Shown here piece after piece: positions 26,341 to 34,093 of a DNA stretch of 38,283 nucleotides; positions within the stretch are counted from its first letter, which is position 1, and every line of letters starts with the position of its first letter. The notes under the pieces were generated by a model. That model searched no databases and was not told the origin of the DNA. It saw nothing but the letters and a program-made list of their open reading frames with translations. The position numbers were made by a program, and so were the translations under genes. Location: positions 1-38,283 of the forward strand of contig CANIRZ010000019.1 in NCBI GenBank assembly GCA_947470185.1, in the 5' to 3' direction. This DNA is from Sphingomonadales bacterium (GTDB lineage: Bacteria; Pseudomonadota; Alphaproteobacteria; Sphingomonadales; Sphingomonadaceae).

Positions 26341-26368
26341 TCGCAAAGTCCGGAATATTGCCTTATAT
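26341..26368 (+). promoter_or_regulatory. Candidate promoter of map, implying a leaderless transcript
   Basis: TCGCAA (26341-26346, weak -35) and TTATAT (26363-26368, -10) are separated by 16 bp. Initiation seven to eight bases after the -10 falls at 26375-26376, the A of the map ATG. No Shine-Dalgarno sequence precedes that ATG, which agrees with a leaderless message. Confidence 0.35.
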
Positions 26369-26375
26369 CGTTCAT

Positions 26376-27203
26376 ATGGAACAATATGTACGCGTTACGC
26401 CCGAAGAGGCGATGCAGGCCCGCGACGGGACCATCAAATTGCACGGGGCAGAGGGCTTTGACGGTATGCGCAAGGCCGGACGCCTTGCCGCCGAAATCCT
26501 TGATGCATTGGTGCCGCATGTCGTGCCCGGCGTAAGCACAGAAGAACTTGATGACATTGTCCGCGAGATGACGATGCGCGGCGGAGCCGTTCCCGCCACT
26601 TTAGGCTATCGCGGCTATACGCATAGCTGCTGTATTTCGATCAACCATGTCATTTGCCACGGTATCCCATCGGATAAGAAATTGAAGGATGGCGACATCG
26701 TCAACATCGACGTTACGCCGCAACTGGATGGTTGGCACGGCGACACCAGCCGCATGTTCTTGGTCGGCGATGTGCCTGTGAAGGCCAAGCGCTTGGTGGA
26801 CGTTACCTATGAATGCCTGATGCTGGGCATCGAGGCGGCCAAGCCCGGCAACCATGTCGGTGACATAGGTCATGCCATTCAAACCCACGCCGAAAAGCAC
26901 CGTTATGGTGTGGTTCGCGATTTTTGTGGGCATGGCTTGGGCCAATTATTTCATGACGCCCCCGAAATCGTCCATGTCGGCCGCCCCGGCACTGGCCCAG
27001 AAATCCGTCCTGGCATGATCTTTACCATTGAACCCATGATCAACATCGGCAAGGCCGCCGGCAAAGTGCTCGACGATGGCTGGACGGCCGTAACCCGCGA
27101 CCGCAGCCTGTCTGCGCAGTTTGAACACAGCATCGGCATCACCGAAGATGGCTGCGAGATTTTTACCAAGAGCCCCAAGGGTTTTGATCAGCCGCCTTAT
27201 TAA
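26376..27203 (+). CDS. map: Methionine aminopeptidase, type I
   Basis: Map removes the initiator Met from nascent proteins. The 275-aa protein has the five metal ligands of the pita-bread fold: Asp112 and Asp123 in NIDVTPQLDGWHGDTS, His186 in CGHGLGQLFHD, Glu219 in FTIEPM and Glu250 in QFEHSIGI, plus His95 in the substrate site (VICHG). It is the short type I form without the N-terminal zinc-binding extension. The ATG at 26376 is used; the frame extends to a TTG at 26360 region with no support. There is no ribosome site before the ATG. It is divergent from the CinA-like gene and convergent with argC, with a hairpin after the stop. Confidence 0.97.
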   Translation: MEQYVRVTPEEAMQARDGTIKLHGAEGFDGMRKAGRLAAEILDALVPHVVPGVSTEELDDIVREMTMRGGAVPATLGYRGYTHSCCISINHVICHGIPSDKKLKDGDIVNIDVTPQLDGWHGDTSRMFLVGDVPVKAKRLVDVTYECLMLGIEAAKPGNHVGDIGHAIQTHAEKHRYGVVRDFCGHGLGQLFHDAPEIVHVGRPGTGPEIRPGMIFTIEPMINIGKAAGKVLDDGWTAVTRDRSLSAQFEHSIGITEDGCEIFTKSPKGFDQPPY

Positions 27204-27226
27204 GGCTGTGTGGCACAGGCATTGAG

Positions 27227-27249
27227 ACACCTGAACGCGTCAGAGGTGT
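27227..27249 (+). terminator. Probable terminator after map
   Basis: ACACCT (27227-27232) pairs with AGGTGT (27244-27249), and inner GA/TC pairs can form with a bulge. The plus strand then reads TTTGGTT. It lies between the convergent map and argC genes. The T-run is weak, so efficiency is uncertain. Confidence 0.4.
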
Positions 27250-27264
27250 TTGGTTGAGATCGGG

Positions 27265-28200
27265 TTACAACCGCAACCCAGCCGTCTCGTCCAACCCCGC
27301 CATAATGTTCAGGTTCTGCACCGCCGCGCCGCTTGCGCCCTTGCCGAGATTGTCGAGCATCGCCAGCAATCGCACTTGCGAGCCGTCGGGCGACGCCAGC
27401 ACATAAAGGTCAAGCCGGTCGGATGGGGCTTGGTCCGCGTGCATCAGCAATTCCGACGGTGCGGCTTCGGTATGTACAGTAACCACTGGTGACCCCGCAT
27501 AATGCGCAGCGAGCGCGGCGCGTAACGCATCTGCGCTGCCAGCCTTTGGCATAGCGGACAACGGCAATGGTACTTCGACGATCATCCCGCGAAAGGCGCG
27601 AACGACGGCGGGCGCGAATATGGGCGCGTGGGCAAGGCCGGCATGGACCTGCATTTCGGGCACATGCTTGTGGGCAAGGTCGAGGCCGTAGCTGCGATAG
27701 CCTATATCTGCGCCGTCACCTTCGAACCGTTCTATCAACGCCTTGCCGCCACCTGAATAGCCCGACACCGCGTTAACGGTGAATGGCCAGTCGGCGGGAA
27801 GGAGGCCAGCGGCTGCCAATGGCGCGACGAGGCCCAAAAATCCGGTGGGGTAGCAACCGGGGTTACTGACCAACCGCGCAGACGCAATATGTTCGCGCTG
27901 GCCAATGCGATATTCGGCAAAGCCATAAGCCCAATTGGGGTCAATACGATAGGCGGTTGATGCATCAATGATTCGGGTGTGGCGGGACGTGGTCATCGCC
28001 ACCGCCTCTTTCGCGGCATCATCTGGCAAGCAGAGGATGACGAAATCGGCGTCGTTCAATGCTTCGCGCTTGGCGGCGGGGTCTTTGCGCTTGTCATCAT
28101 CGAGCGTGATAAGCGTAAACTCCGCGCGGTCAGCAAGCCGGTCGGCGATCTCAAGCCCAGTGGTGCCCGCTGCCCCGTCGATGAAGATAGATTTGGTCAA
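27265..28200 (-). CDS. argC: N-acetyl-gamma-glutamyl-phosphate reductase, type 2
   Basis: ArgC reduces N-acetylglutamyl phosphate to the semialdehyde with NADPH, the third step of arginine synthesis. At 311 aa it is the short (type 2) class. GAAGTTG (9-15) is the dinucleotide-binding loop, catalytic Cys116 lies in SNPGCYPTG, and AVSGYSGGGK is the conserved substrate loop. Its ATG overlaps the TGA of the upstream NlpC/P60 gene (ATGA, 28197-28200), so translation is coupled. No other arg gene is in the window. Intact. Confidence 0.96.
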   Translation of the reverse strand: MTKSIFIDGAAGTTGLEIADRLADRAEFTLITLDDDKRKDPAAKREALNDADFVILCLPDDAAKEAVAMTTSRHTRIIDASTAYRIDPNWAYGFAEYRIGQREHIASARLVSNPGCYPTGFLGLVAPLAAAGLLPADWPFTVNAVSGYSGGGKALIERFEGDGADIGYRSYGLDLAHKHVPEMQVHAGLAHAPIFAPAVVRAFRGMIVEVPLPLSAMPKAGSADALRAALAAHYAGSPVVTVHTEAAPSELLMHADQAPSDRLDLYVLASPDGSQVRLLAMLDNLGKGASGAAVQNLNIMAGLDETAGLRL

Positions 28201-29126
28201 AACGCAACCCGCTTACGTGCCAATATCGCCGCCGCATGCTCACCAAAACGCGCAGCTGCATCGGCCAATGGCTCAACGCTCACCGCCATTGCGATGCCAT
28301 TGGCGTGAATGATGTTTTCGGCGTCCGCCATAATGCCAACATGCCCCGGGAAGAAGACCAGGTCACCGCGCTGCAGCGCTGCGCCTTCTGGCAAATCCCC
28401 GCCAAAATCGGCTTGCTGCATATCGGCATCGCGCGGGGCCAGAATGCCCTTTAAGCCAAAGACCAACTGCACAAGGCCAGAGCAATCAATAGCATCGCCA
28501 CTGCGTCCGCCCCAGCTATAGGGCGTGCCGATCAACTGCTCCGCCAAGTCAGCGGGCGACGCTGCGACGCTTCCAATTTCCGACAGATGCGCGCGCGGCA
28601 CAAATCCATTTTCGCACGCCAGATAATTGCCACATTCGCTCGGCGCGCCGCATAGCAATTGCGCTCCCATGGGGTACCGCGCGAGGACGCGCGCTTTGGC
28701 CGATGGCGCAGCCACCAATAACGTCGCTGCGGCGCTGACGATATGCGTTGCGTCAAAATTATCGCCCAGCTCGGCAAAGCGGACATAGCCCAAATAATTG
28801 TCGTGCAGGCAATAGCCCCATGCCCAGTCACCCGCGACATCAAGAACGGCAAATTCCTCGCCATGCATAAGCGCGCTAACGGGCATCGACGTCGCATGGG
28901 CTTCGGCATAAATTTCAGTTACGGGCGCAATACCGGTGCGCAGCATGGGCACCGCATAATGCGGCGCAAACAACTTTCCGGCCAGACTGATATCGGCAAG
29001 GTCGCCACGGATCGGCGTTGTGCGCTTATCTCCCACAAGGCTGTGCCCGCTTAATGTGTAAATAGGCCGTTCACCCGCCTGTATCTGACCGTCTACCAAC
29101 TGTTTATGTCCCTGCCCTGCGACCAT
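28197..29126 (-). CDS. NlpC/P60-family peptidoglycan endopeptidase
   Basis: A 309-aa protein with one or two SH3b-like regions (about 60-180, for example VLDVAGDWAWGYCLHDNYLGYV) and a C-terminal NlpC/P60 domain from about 190. The catalytic triad is visible: Cys215 in DAIDCSGLVQ, His262 in FPGHVGIM and His274 in IIHANG. Such enzymes cut gamma-D-Glu-diaminopimelate bonds in cell-wall peptides. No signal peptide or membrane segment is seen, which suggests a cytoplasmic role in recycling, or non-classical export. Start ATG at 29126 follows GCGGGAA. It overlaps argC by four bases and lies 46 bp after the M17 aminopeptidase, so the three are probably one leftward operon; peptidase plus cell-wall endopeptidase suits peptide recycling (inference). 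Confidence 0.9.
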   Translation of the reverse strand: MVAGQGHKQLVDGQIQAGERPIYTLSGHSLVGDKRTTPIRGDLADISLAGKLFAPHYAVPMLRTGIAPVTEIYAEAHATSMPVSALMHGEEFAVLDVAGDWAWGYCLHDNYLGYVRFAELGDNFDATHIVSAAATLLVAAPSAKARVLARYPMGAQLLCGAPSECGNYLACENGFVPRAHLSEIGSVAASPADLAEQLIGTPYSWGGRSGDAIDCSGLVQLVFGLKGILAPRDADMQQADFGGDLPEGAALQRGDLVFFPGHVGIMADAENIIHANGIAMAVSVEPLADAAARFGEHAAAILARKRVAF

Positions 29127-29172
29127 GTTCCCGCACCTAGGTACGAGAACACATCAAATGATTTATGGCGCC

Positions 29173-30561
29173 CTAACGCGCCGGATATCTTTCCGCCAGA
29201 TAGCCGAAGACCGCACGCAATCCAAGGGCCTCTCCGCCCTTTGGCCTGCCGGGCTTGCCGCTGGGTCGCCAAGCGAATGTATCAAGATGCACCCAAGGCA
29301 CATTGTCGGGGACAAATTTCTGTAAAAACAACGCGGCAGTAACTGCGCCTGCAAATCCGCCGCCACTGTTCGACATGTCGGCGATGTCGCTATCGAGCAT
29401 TTCCATATATGGCGCCCAAAGTGGCATGTGCCATAAGGGGTCCGTCGCTGCTTTCGATGCGGCAAGAAGGCCAATCGCGATGTTGTCATCATTGCTGAAC
29501 ATCGCCGGCAAGTCGGGCCCAAGCGCGACACGCGCCGCACCGGTCAGCGTGGCGAAATCAATGATCATTTCCGCCTTATCTTCTATCGCTTTGGTCAGCG
29601 CGTCGGCCAGTACCAAGCGTCCTTCGGCATCGGTATTGTCGATTTCAACGGTAATACCCTTGCGGCTTTTAATGATATCGCCCGGCCGCATCGCGTTGCC
29701 CGATATGCTGTTTTCTGCAGCGGCCACAAGCATATGTAAACGAACGGGCAAATGCGCCGCCATGATAAGCTCGGCCAGCGCCAATGCATGCGCCGCGCCG
29801 CCCATATCCTTTTTCATCAAGCGCATGCCCGTCGAAGGCTTGATATCCAGCCCGCCCGTGTCGAAAGTAATCCCCTTGCCGACAATCGCAACGCGCGGGT
29901 GGCGCGGGTCGCCCCACTCAAGCTCAATAAGACGCGGCGCATGTTCGCGCATTGCCGCCTTGCCAACCGCGTGAATGAGCGGATATCCGGTTTCCAGAGG
30001 CTCACCAGCTGTCACCGTAACCTCTGCCTTATGCGCTTTTGCGATCCGTTTTGCCTCTGCCTCCAGCGCGTTTGGCCCAAGGTCCCCCGCTGGCCGGTTC
30101 ACAAGGTCGCGCACCAATGCCGTAGCGGCTGCCTGCAACGCGGCCATGGCAATGCGCGCAGGCTCCTTCACCAACAAAATCCGTGGTCCTGTCAGCTTCG
30201 GTTCGCTCAGATATTCATGGTAGCGATACTGCCCCAACATCCAGCCAAGCATAGCCTCGCTCGCATCATAATCGGCGAGCCGATATACACCCTCGGGCAA
30301 GCTGTCCGCCAGCTTTGCCAAATGCCACAAGCTTGGTGCCGAAACATCAGTCACACCCGCCGCTACAGACCATTCGCCAGATTTATCAGCGGGCAAGATA
30401 GCTATATCGTTGGCGCCACCTTCGAACTTCTGTGCCTTGACCGCAGTGCGCACGGCATCAGGTTGAAGCGCAAGCCACGCTTCAAATCGGCTTTTGTCGG
30501 TTACATGAATGAGGGTTGCGGCCTGCCCGTTGTCAGACTGGATTAGATTGTCATACTGCAT
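29173..30561 (-). CDS. Leucyl aminopeptidase-family (M17) metallopeptidase
   Basis: A 462-aa cytoplasmic peptidase of family M17. The C-terminal catalytic domain shows GKGITFDTGGLDIKP (Lys229, Asp234 region) and the family signature NTDAEGRL (309-316), which together give the two-zinc site and catalytic Lys/Arg. The N-terminal macro-like domain is divergent, as usual. This shorter PepB-like class differs from the roughly 500-residue PepA, so I leave the symbol blank. It leads a leftward run with the NlpC/P60 gene and argC. The 222-bp region upstream (30562-30783) has no gene, only the terminator of the neighbouring monooxygenase and some GC-rich self-complementary sequence. Confidence 0.93.
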   Translation of the reverse strand: MQYDNLIQSDNGQAATLIHVTDKSRFEAWLALQPDAVRTAVKAQKFEGGANDIAILPADKSGEWSVAAGVTDVSAPSLWHLAKLADSLPEGVYRLADYDASEAMLGWMLGQYRYHEYLSEPKLTGPRILLVKEPARIAMAALQAAATALVRDLVNRPAGDLGPNALEAEAKRIAKAHKAEVTVTAGEPLETGYPLIHAVGKAAMREHAPRLIELEWGDPRHPRVAIVGKGITFDTGGLDIKPSTGMRLMKKDMGGAAHALALAELIMAAHLPVRLHMLVAAAENSISGNAMRPGDIIKSRKGITVEIDNTDAEGRLVLADALTKAIEDKAEMIIDFATLTGAARVALGPDLPAMFSNDDNIAIGLLAASKAATDPLWHMPLWAPYMEMLDSDIADMSNSGGGFAGAVTAALFLQKFVPDNVPWVHLDTFAWRPSGKPGRPKGGEALGLRAVFGYLAERYPAR

Positions 30562-30750
30562 ATACGCAGCGATAGCGGCAATGACGCGCGAACGGGAGAA
30601 GTTTTAGGAACGTCGCGCATTTTTATGTGTATGGTTATGATTGCGAACATCGGGCTGTCTGTCTGTAACCCCACCGCCAAAGCGCGCGGCGCGCAGCATA
30701 GGCATGCAGCTGCAGGTATTCAGAATTAACACTGTCCAAGATAAACGCAG

Positions 30751-30777
30751 CTGACGGGCGTTATAAGCGCCCGTCAG
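30751..30777 (-). terminator. Terminator hairpin after the monooxygenase gene
   Basis: CTGACGGGCG (30751-30760) and CGCCCGTCAG (30768-30777) form a perfect 10-bp stem with a seven-base loop, seven bases after the monooxygenase stop. On the minus strand it is followed by CTGCGTTTATC, a poor T-run, but the strength of the stem and position favour a terminator or 3'-end stabiliser. Confidence 0.65.
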
Positions 30778-30783
30778 AGCGCA

Positions 30784-32301
30784 TCATTCCGCTGCGATCA
30801 ACGTCTCTTGGGCTTCCCGATGTGTGCCAGCGAAGGCGGGTGCTGAAAATATCATAACGCCATCGTCAACCGGATCTTGGGTCAGAATTTTTTTCTCAGC
30901 CGTATAATTTTGCAGAACCCGCCATGGATGACGATCACCATTTTTGGGCAATGAGTCGAAACTACGTGCGAAATAGCCAGAGCTAAAATCGGTTACGAAT
31001 GGCAGCTTTGGCATATCTGGATCATCAAGAACCGGTGTTGCCACAAGCGCGTTTTTATCGTCCATTTTCCAAAGCAAGCGGCAGACATAATCAGCGACGA
31101 TGTCGGTCTTCAACGTCCATGACGCGTTGATATAACCAAAAACGCTAGCGAAATTGGGGATGTCGTTAAACATCACGCCCTTATAATTGAAATGCTCACC
31201 AAAATTTATGGCTTCCCCGTCGACGCTGATCGCGGTTTTGCCCATCGTCACCAGATTCAGGCCAGTGGCAGTAATGATGATGTCGGATTCAATGTGTTTG
31301 CCCGACTTTAACTGAATACCCGTTTTGGTGAAGTGGTCGATGTGATCTGTAACAACTTCAGCCTTGCCTTCGGTAATCGCAGTAAACATGTTGCTATCGG
31401 GAATGAGGCACAAGCGTTGTTCCCACGGGCCGTATTTTGGCACAAAATGTGTGTCTACATCCACCGATGCAGGCAAAGCCTCGCGCGCCATGTTGACCAG
31501 TCTCTCACCCAGCTGCGCGGGATTGCGGCGCGCATACCAGTAGGTGAAGCGCTGCATGTTTATGTTGCGCCACCGCGTAAGCGCGTAGGCCAGTTTCTCG
31601 GGCATAATCTTGCGCACGAATTTTGAAAATGGGTCGATGGCAGGACGCGAAACCATATATGTTGGCGAACGCTGAAGCATGGTCACCTGCGCGCCCTGTT
31701 CAGCCATAACAGGAACAATCGTAACAGCCGTCGCACCTGAGCCGATAACGGTTACCTTCTTGCCCTTATAATCCAAATCCTTCGGCCAATGCTGCGGATG
31801 GATAATTTGGCCGCCAAAGTTGGCTTCGCCTGCAAAATCGGGCTTATAACCCTTATCATAGTCATAATAGCCAGCGCACATGAACAGGAAACGCGCCGCA
31901 AAGTGACGTTCCTTGCCACCATCAACGGCCTTTGCCGTTACATGCCAGCGCGCATCTGGGCTTGACCAATTGGCCGAGATAACTTGATGGCCAAAATGGA
32001 TATGCTGCGAAATTCCATATTCCTCGGCGGTTTCATGGACATATTCGTGAATGGATGGACCATCCGCAATCGTCTTTTCATGCAACCATGGTTTGAAGCG
32101 ATATCCCAAAGTGTGCATGTCGGAGTCAGACCGGATACCGGGGTAACGGAACAGATCCCATGTACCACCCATATCGGCGCGCTGCTCAACAATGGCGTAA
32201 CTCTTGTTCGGGCATTGCATTGTGAGGTGCGCCGCAGCGCCAATGCCGGACAATCCCGCTCCTACGATCAAAACATCTATAGTCGTCTCAGCCTGCGCCA
32301 T
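30784..32301 (-). CDS. FAD-dependent monooxygenase, Baeyer-Villiger type
   Basis: A 505-aa flavoprotein. GAGLSG (14-19) binds FAD, GGTWDLFRYPGIRSDSDM is typical of EthA-like enzymes, the Baeyer-Villiger fingerprint F-x-G-x-x-x-H-x-x-x-W reads FGGQIIHPQHW (162-172), and GSGATA (187-192) binds NADPH. These enzymes insert oxygen into ketones or oxidise heteroatoms. Substrate here is unknown; related sphingomonad and mycobacterial (EthA) enzymes act on hydrophobic ketones. The start at 32301 is supported by GGAGAGG and the family N-terminus; the frame extends to 32352. It is transcribed alone, ends at a strong hairpin, and is divergent from the PhnA-like gene across a spacer with a 15-bp palindrome. 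Confidence 0.92.
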   Translation of the reverse strand: MAQAETTIDVLIVGAGLSGIGAAAHLTMQCPNKSYAIVEQRADMGGTWDLFRYPGIRSDSDMHTLGYRFKPWLHEKTIADGPSIHEYVHETAEEYGISQHIHFGHQVISANWSSPDARWHVTAKAVDGGKERHFAARFLFMCAGYYDYDKGYKPDFAGEANFGGQIIHPQHWPKDLDYKGKKVTVIGSGATAVTIVPVMAEQGAQVTMLQRSPTYMVSRPAIDPFSKFVRKIMPEKLAYALTRWRNINMQRFTYWYARRNPAQLGERLVNMAREALPASVDVDTHFVPKYGPWEQRLCLIPDSNMFTAITEGKAEVVTDHIDHFTKTGIQLKSGKHIESDIIITATGLNLVTMGKTAISVDGEAINFGEHFNYKGVMFNDIPNFASVFGYINASWTLKTDIVADYVCRLLWKMDDKNALVATPVLDDPDMPKLPFVTDFSSGYFARSFDSLPKNGDRHPWRVLQNYTAEKKILTQDPVDDGVMIFSAPAFAGTHREAQETLIAAE

Positions 32302-32324
32302 ATGCCTCTCCATTTTATGAGAAA

Positions 32325-32353
32325 ATCTTACTGACATCGTTGCAAATTGCAAC
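32325..32353 (-). promoter_or_regulatory. Promoter of the monooxygenase gene with a perfect 15-bp palindrome
   Basis: On the minus strand TTGCAA (32352-32347) and TAAGAT (32330-32325) are spaced by 16 bp. GTTGCAA-A-TTGCAAC (32339-32353), an exact dyad, covers the -35. Monooxygenases of this type are often held by a TetR-like repressor, and such a dyad would suit one, but no regulator gene lies nearby. It might also act on the divergent PhnA-like gene 63 bp away. Confidence 0.5.
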
Positions 32354-32415
32354 CGGCTTTCGCGTCATGTGAAATGCCGCTACGGCAGTGGGAGGCCAAT
32401 AAGGAATTGTGCATC

Positions 32416-32727
32416 ATGAGCGACGCAAATGACGAAGATTATGTCTATGACGAGGCGTCTGGTGAATGGATAAGCGCCGCCGCTGCCAAGACAGCAACTG
32501 AGGCAGACGGTGCCGTCGAAGTGCGCGACGCGGTTGGGAATCTGCTTATGGATGGCGACCAAGTAACCTTGATTAAAGATCTAACCGTCAAGGGCGCTGG
32601 ACAGACTTTGAAACGTGGAACGCTGATCAAGTCTATCCGCTTGACGGGCGATGCGCAGGAGATTGATTGCCGTTTCGACGGTATAAAGGGCCTGGTGCTG
32701 CGCGCCGAGTTCGTGCGGAAACGATAA
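32416..32727 (+). CDS. PhnA/YjdM-like protein lacking the zinc ribbon cysteines
   Basis: A 103-aa protein whose C-terminal two thirds are a clear PhnA (YjdM) domain: VRDAVGNLLMDGDQVTLIKDLTVKG, then GTLIKSIRLTGDAQEIDC and a basic end. In the usual family the first 30 residues form a four-Cys zinc ribbon. Here the aligned stretch EDYVYDEASGEWISA keeps the Tyr-x-Tyr and Glu-Trp anchor residues but has no Cys at all. The name alkylphosphonate utilisation protein is historical; no C-P bond chemistry is established. The start at 32416 is set by AAGGAA upstream. Its TAA shares a base with the ATG of the DoxX-family gene (TAATG), so the two are translationally coupled. Confidence 0.85.
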   Translation: MSDANDEDYVYDEASGEWISAAAAKTATEADGAVEVRDAVGNLLMDGDQVTLIKDLTVKGAGQTLKRGTLIKSIRLTGDAQEIDCRFDGIKGLVLRAEFVRKR

Positions 32728-33119
32728 TGATCCGCTCCAGCCTCCGCGTAATTCTCGCCTTGTTCTACCTCGTGGCAGGCATCCTGCATCTCATATCGCC
32801 AGGTGGATTTTTGGCCATTACGCCGCACTGGGTGCCTTTCCCAGAGATCGTGGTCGCATTCACTGGCGTTGCCGAAATCGCTGGAGCCGTTGGTCTAATG
32901 ATCCCGCAGACGCGCAAATGGGCAGCAATTGGCCTTGCGCTTTATGCCTTGTGCGTATGGCCAGCCAACTTCAACCATGCGCTCAACGGCATCGCGTTTG
33001 ACGGAAAAACGCTGAGTTGGTGGTATCATGGTCCGCGACTGGCATTTCAGCCTGTGCTGATCTGGCTCGCTTTTTGGGTCGGGCACGTCACCAACTGGCC
33101 ATTTGGTAAGTCGCGTTAA
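32727..33119 (+). CDS. DoxX-family membrane protein
   Basis: A 130-aa protein with four predicted membrane helices and the family markers LFYLVAGILHLISP in helix 1, GVAEIAGAVGLMIP in helix 2, and PANFNHALNG between helices 3 and 4, as in the DoxX-like group COG4270. Function is not established; some DoxX proteins are linked to quinol oxidation or thiol redox complexes. It starts inside the stop of the PhnA-like gene (TAATG overlap). No terminator is apparent after the stop. The 241-bp region before the next gene (33120-33360) holds that gene's promoter and otherwise nothing I recognise. Confidence 0.85.
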   Translation: MIRSSLRVILALFYLVAGILHLISPGGFLAITPHWVPFPEIVVAFTGVAEIAGAVGLMIPQTRKWAAIGLALYALCVWPANFNHALNGIAFDGKTLSWWYHGPRLAFQPVLIWLAFWVGHVTNWPFGKSR

Positions 33120-33306
33120 CCATTCACGCCTTCTTCTGTTTTTCTGCATGTCGGCCTGCGGTTCATAGTCGCCATTTCCCTTTTGCGGGCAATTCTCGTT
33201 TTATCCGCAATGTGGATGACAGGCGCCTCACGAAATTAGCGCATGCCCTTCTTGAAAATTCATGGCCTAATGCCCAGTTCTCGTTAGCGGGCCGGGCCCC
33301 TCTGGT

Positions 33307-33342
33307 CGTCATGTGACGGCGATGTCGGACCGCTTTTATAAT
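33307..33342 (+). promoter_or_regulatory. Promoter of the zf-TFIIB gene
   Basis: A consensus -10 TATAAT (33337-33342) has GTGACG (33313-33318) 18 bp upstream as the -35. The -35 is the right arm of CGTCA-TG-TGACG (33307-33318). Initiation near 33349 would begin at the AGAGGAG ribosome site, giving a leader of about 12 bases. Confidence 0.5.
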
Positions 33343-33360
33343 CACAAGAGGAGTCCTGAT

Positions 33361-33672
33361 ATGAATGCAGCCGTTGGAATGCCGTGCCCTGTGTGCAAGG
33401 TAGCGCTGGTGATGAGCGATCGCCAAGGTGTAGAAATTGATTATTGCCCGCAATGTCGTGGCGTTTGGCTTGATCGTGGGGAGCTCGACAAAATTATCGA
33501 GCGCAGCGCTGCTGCAGAAATGCCCCCGCAACCCGCCCCTGCCCCGCAAGCAGCGCCGCCACCCCAAGGCGGGTTCGCACCGCAAGGCTATGGGCAGCAA
33601 CACCAAGGCTATGGGCATGGCTACCCGTATAAAAAGCGCAGAAAGTCGTTTCTTGAAGAGCTGTTCGACTAA
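33361..33672 (+). CDS. zf-TFIIB domain protein
   Basis: A 103-aa protein with an N-terminal zinc ribbon MPCPVCKVALVM...IDYCPQCRGVWLDRGELDKI: two Cys-x-x-Cys pairs plus the family GVWLDRGEL. It is followed by a Pro/Ala/Gln/Gly-rich linker (about 55-85) and a basic, conserved ending KKRRKSFLEELFD. The zf-TFIIB family is widespread in bacteria and of unknown role; nucleic-acid or protein binding is presumed. The linker with repeated QGYG resembles disordered segments. The start is fixed by GAGGAG eight bases upstream; the frame extends to 33313. It ends at a strong bidirectional terminator. Confidence 0.88.
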   Translation: MNAAVGMPCPVCKVALVMSDRQGVEIDYCPQCRGVWLDRGELDKIIERSAAAEMPPQPAPAPQAAPPPQGGFAPQGYGQQHQGYGHGYPYKKRRKSFLEELFD

Positions 33673-33689
33673 ACGTCGGCGCGTGACAC

Positions 33690-33723
33690 AAAAAAAGGGC
33701 CGCCTTTCGGCAGCCCTTTTTTT
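33690..33723. terminator. Bidirectional intrinsic terminator
   Basis: Seven A (33690-33696), then GGGC-C-GCC-TTTC-GGC-A-GCCC (33697-33716, one C/A mismatch), then seven T (33717-33723). Read either way, a GC-rich hairpin is followed by a T-run. It separates the convergent zf-TFIIB and cold-shock genes and should serve both. Confidence 0.93.
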
Positions 33724-33737
33724 AACATTTCGGCTGA

Positions 33738-33947
33738 TTAATCAGCTGAAGACAGGTTAATGGCCGAAGCCTTACCGTTGCGGCCGATTTCGACTTCGAA
33801 ATTCACGCGCTGTTCTTTATCAAGCGAGTGCATGCCGGCTGCCTGAACTGCCGAGATGTGTACGAAGCTGTCATCACCGCCGCCATCAGGCGCGATAAAG
33901 CCATAGCCCTTGTCTGCATTGAAAAATTTTACGGTGCCTACTGGCAT
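33738..33947 (-). CDS. Cold-shock protein (CspA family)
   Basis: A 69-aa single cold-shock domain. RNP1 is KGYGFIAPD and RNP2 is DSFVHIS. The domain binds single-stranded RNA/DNA and acts as an RNA chaperone. MPVGTVKFFNADKG at the start and the spacing are those of alphaproteobacterial CspA-type proteins; which paralogue it is cannot be told. GAAAGGAA lies 7-14 bases before the ATG. The long structured leader and the strong terminator suggest a short monocistronic message with post-transcriptional control, as known for cspA in other bacteria. Confidence 0.95.
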   Translation of the reverse strand: MPVGTVKFFNADKGYGFIAPDGGGDDSFVHISAVQAAGMHSLDKEQRVNFEVEIGRNGKASAINLSSAD

Positions 33948-34088
33948 AATATGTTCCTTTCACGAAACAGGTGACCACCTGACAACAGCGCCAAGTGGGT
34001 AGCCAAGTCGTGGTAGGAAAGACGTTGCACGTTCCGATCATCTGACCCGATGCGTGCTTCAAATTCCGTCGCGGTCGACGATAGCGTT
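33948..34088 (-). promoter_or_regulatory. Long structured 5' UTR of the cold-shock gene
   Basis: From a predicted start near 34088 the leader runs about 140 bases. Near its 5' end the DNA can fold CGATAG-AACG-CTATCG (34094-34079), and close to the ribosome site it contains the palindrome CAGGTG-GT-CACCTG (33981-33968), ending about 10 bases before the GAAAGGA. Long leaders with stems near the ribosome site are the known basis of temperature control of cspA messages. The exact folding is inferred. Confidence 0.5.
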
Positions 34089-34093
34089 CTATC

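Noticed and set aside
29752-30546. 264-codon plus-strand frame inside the M17 aminopeptidase gene
   Set aside because: Shadow of the real gene on the other strand; composition rich in Arg, Cys and His and no domain.
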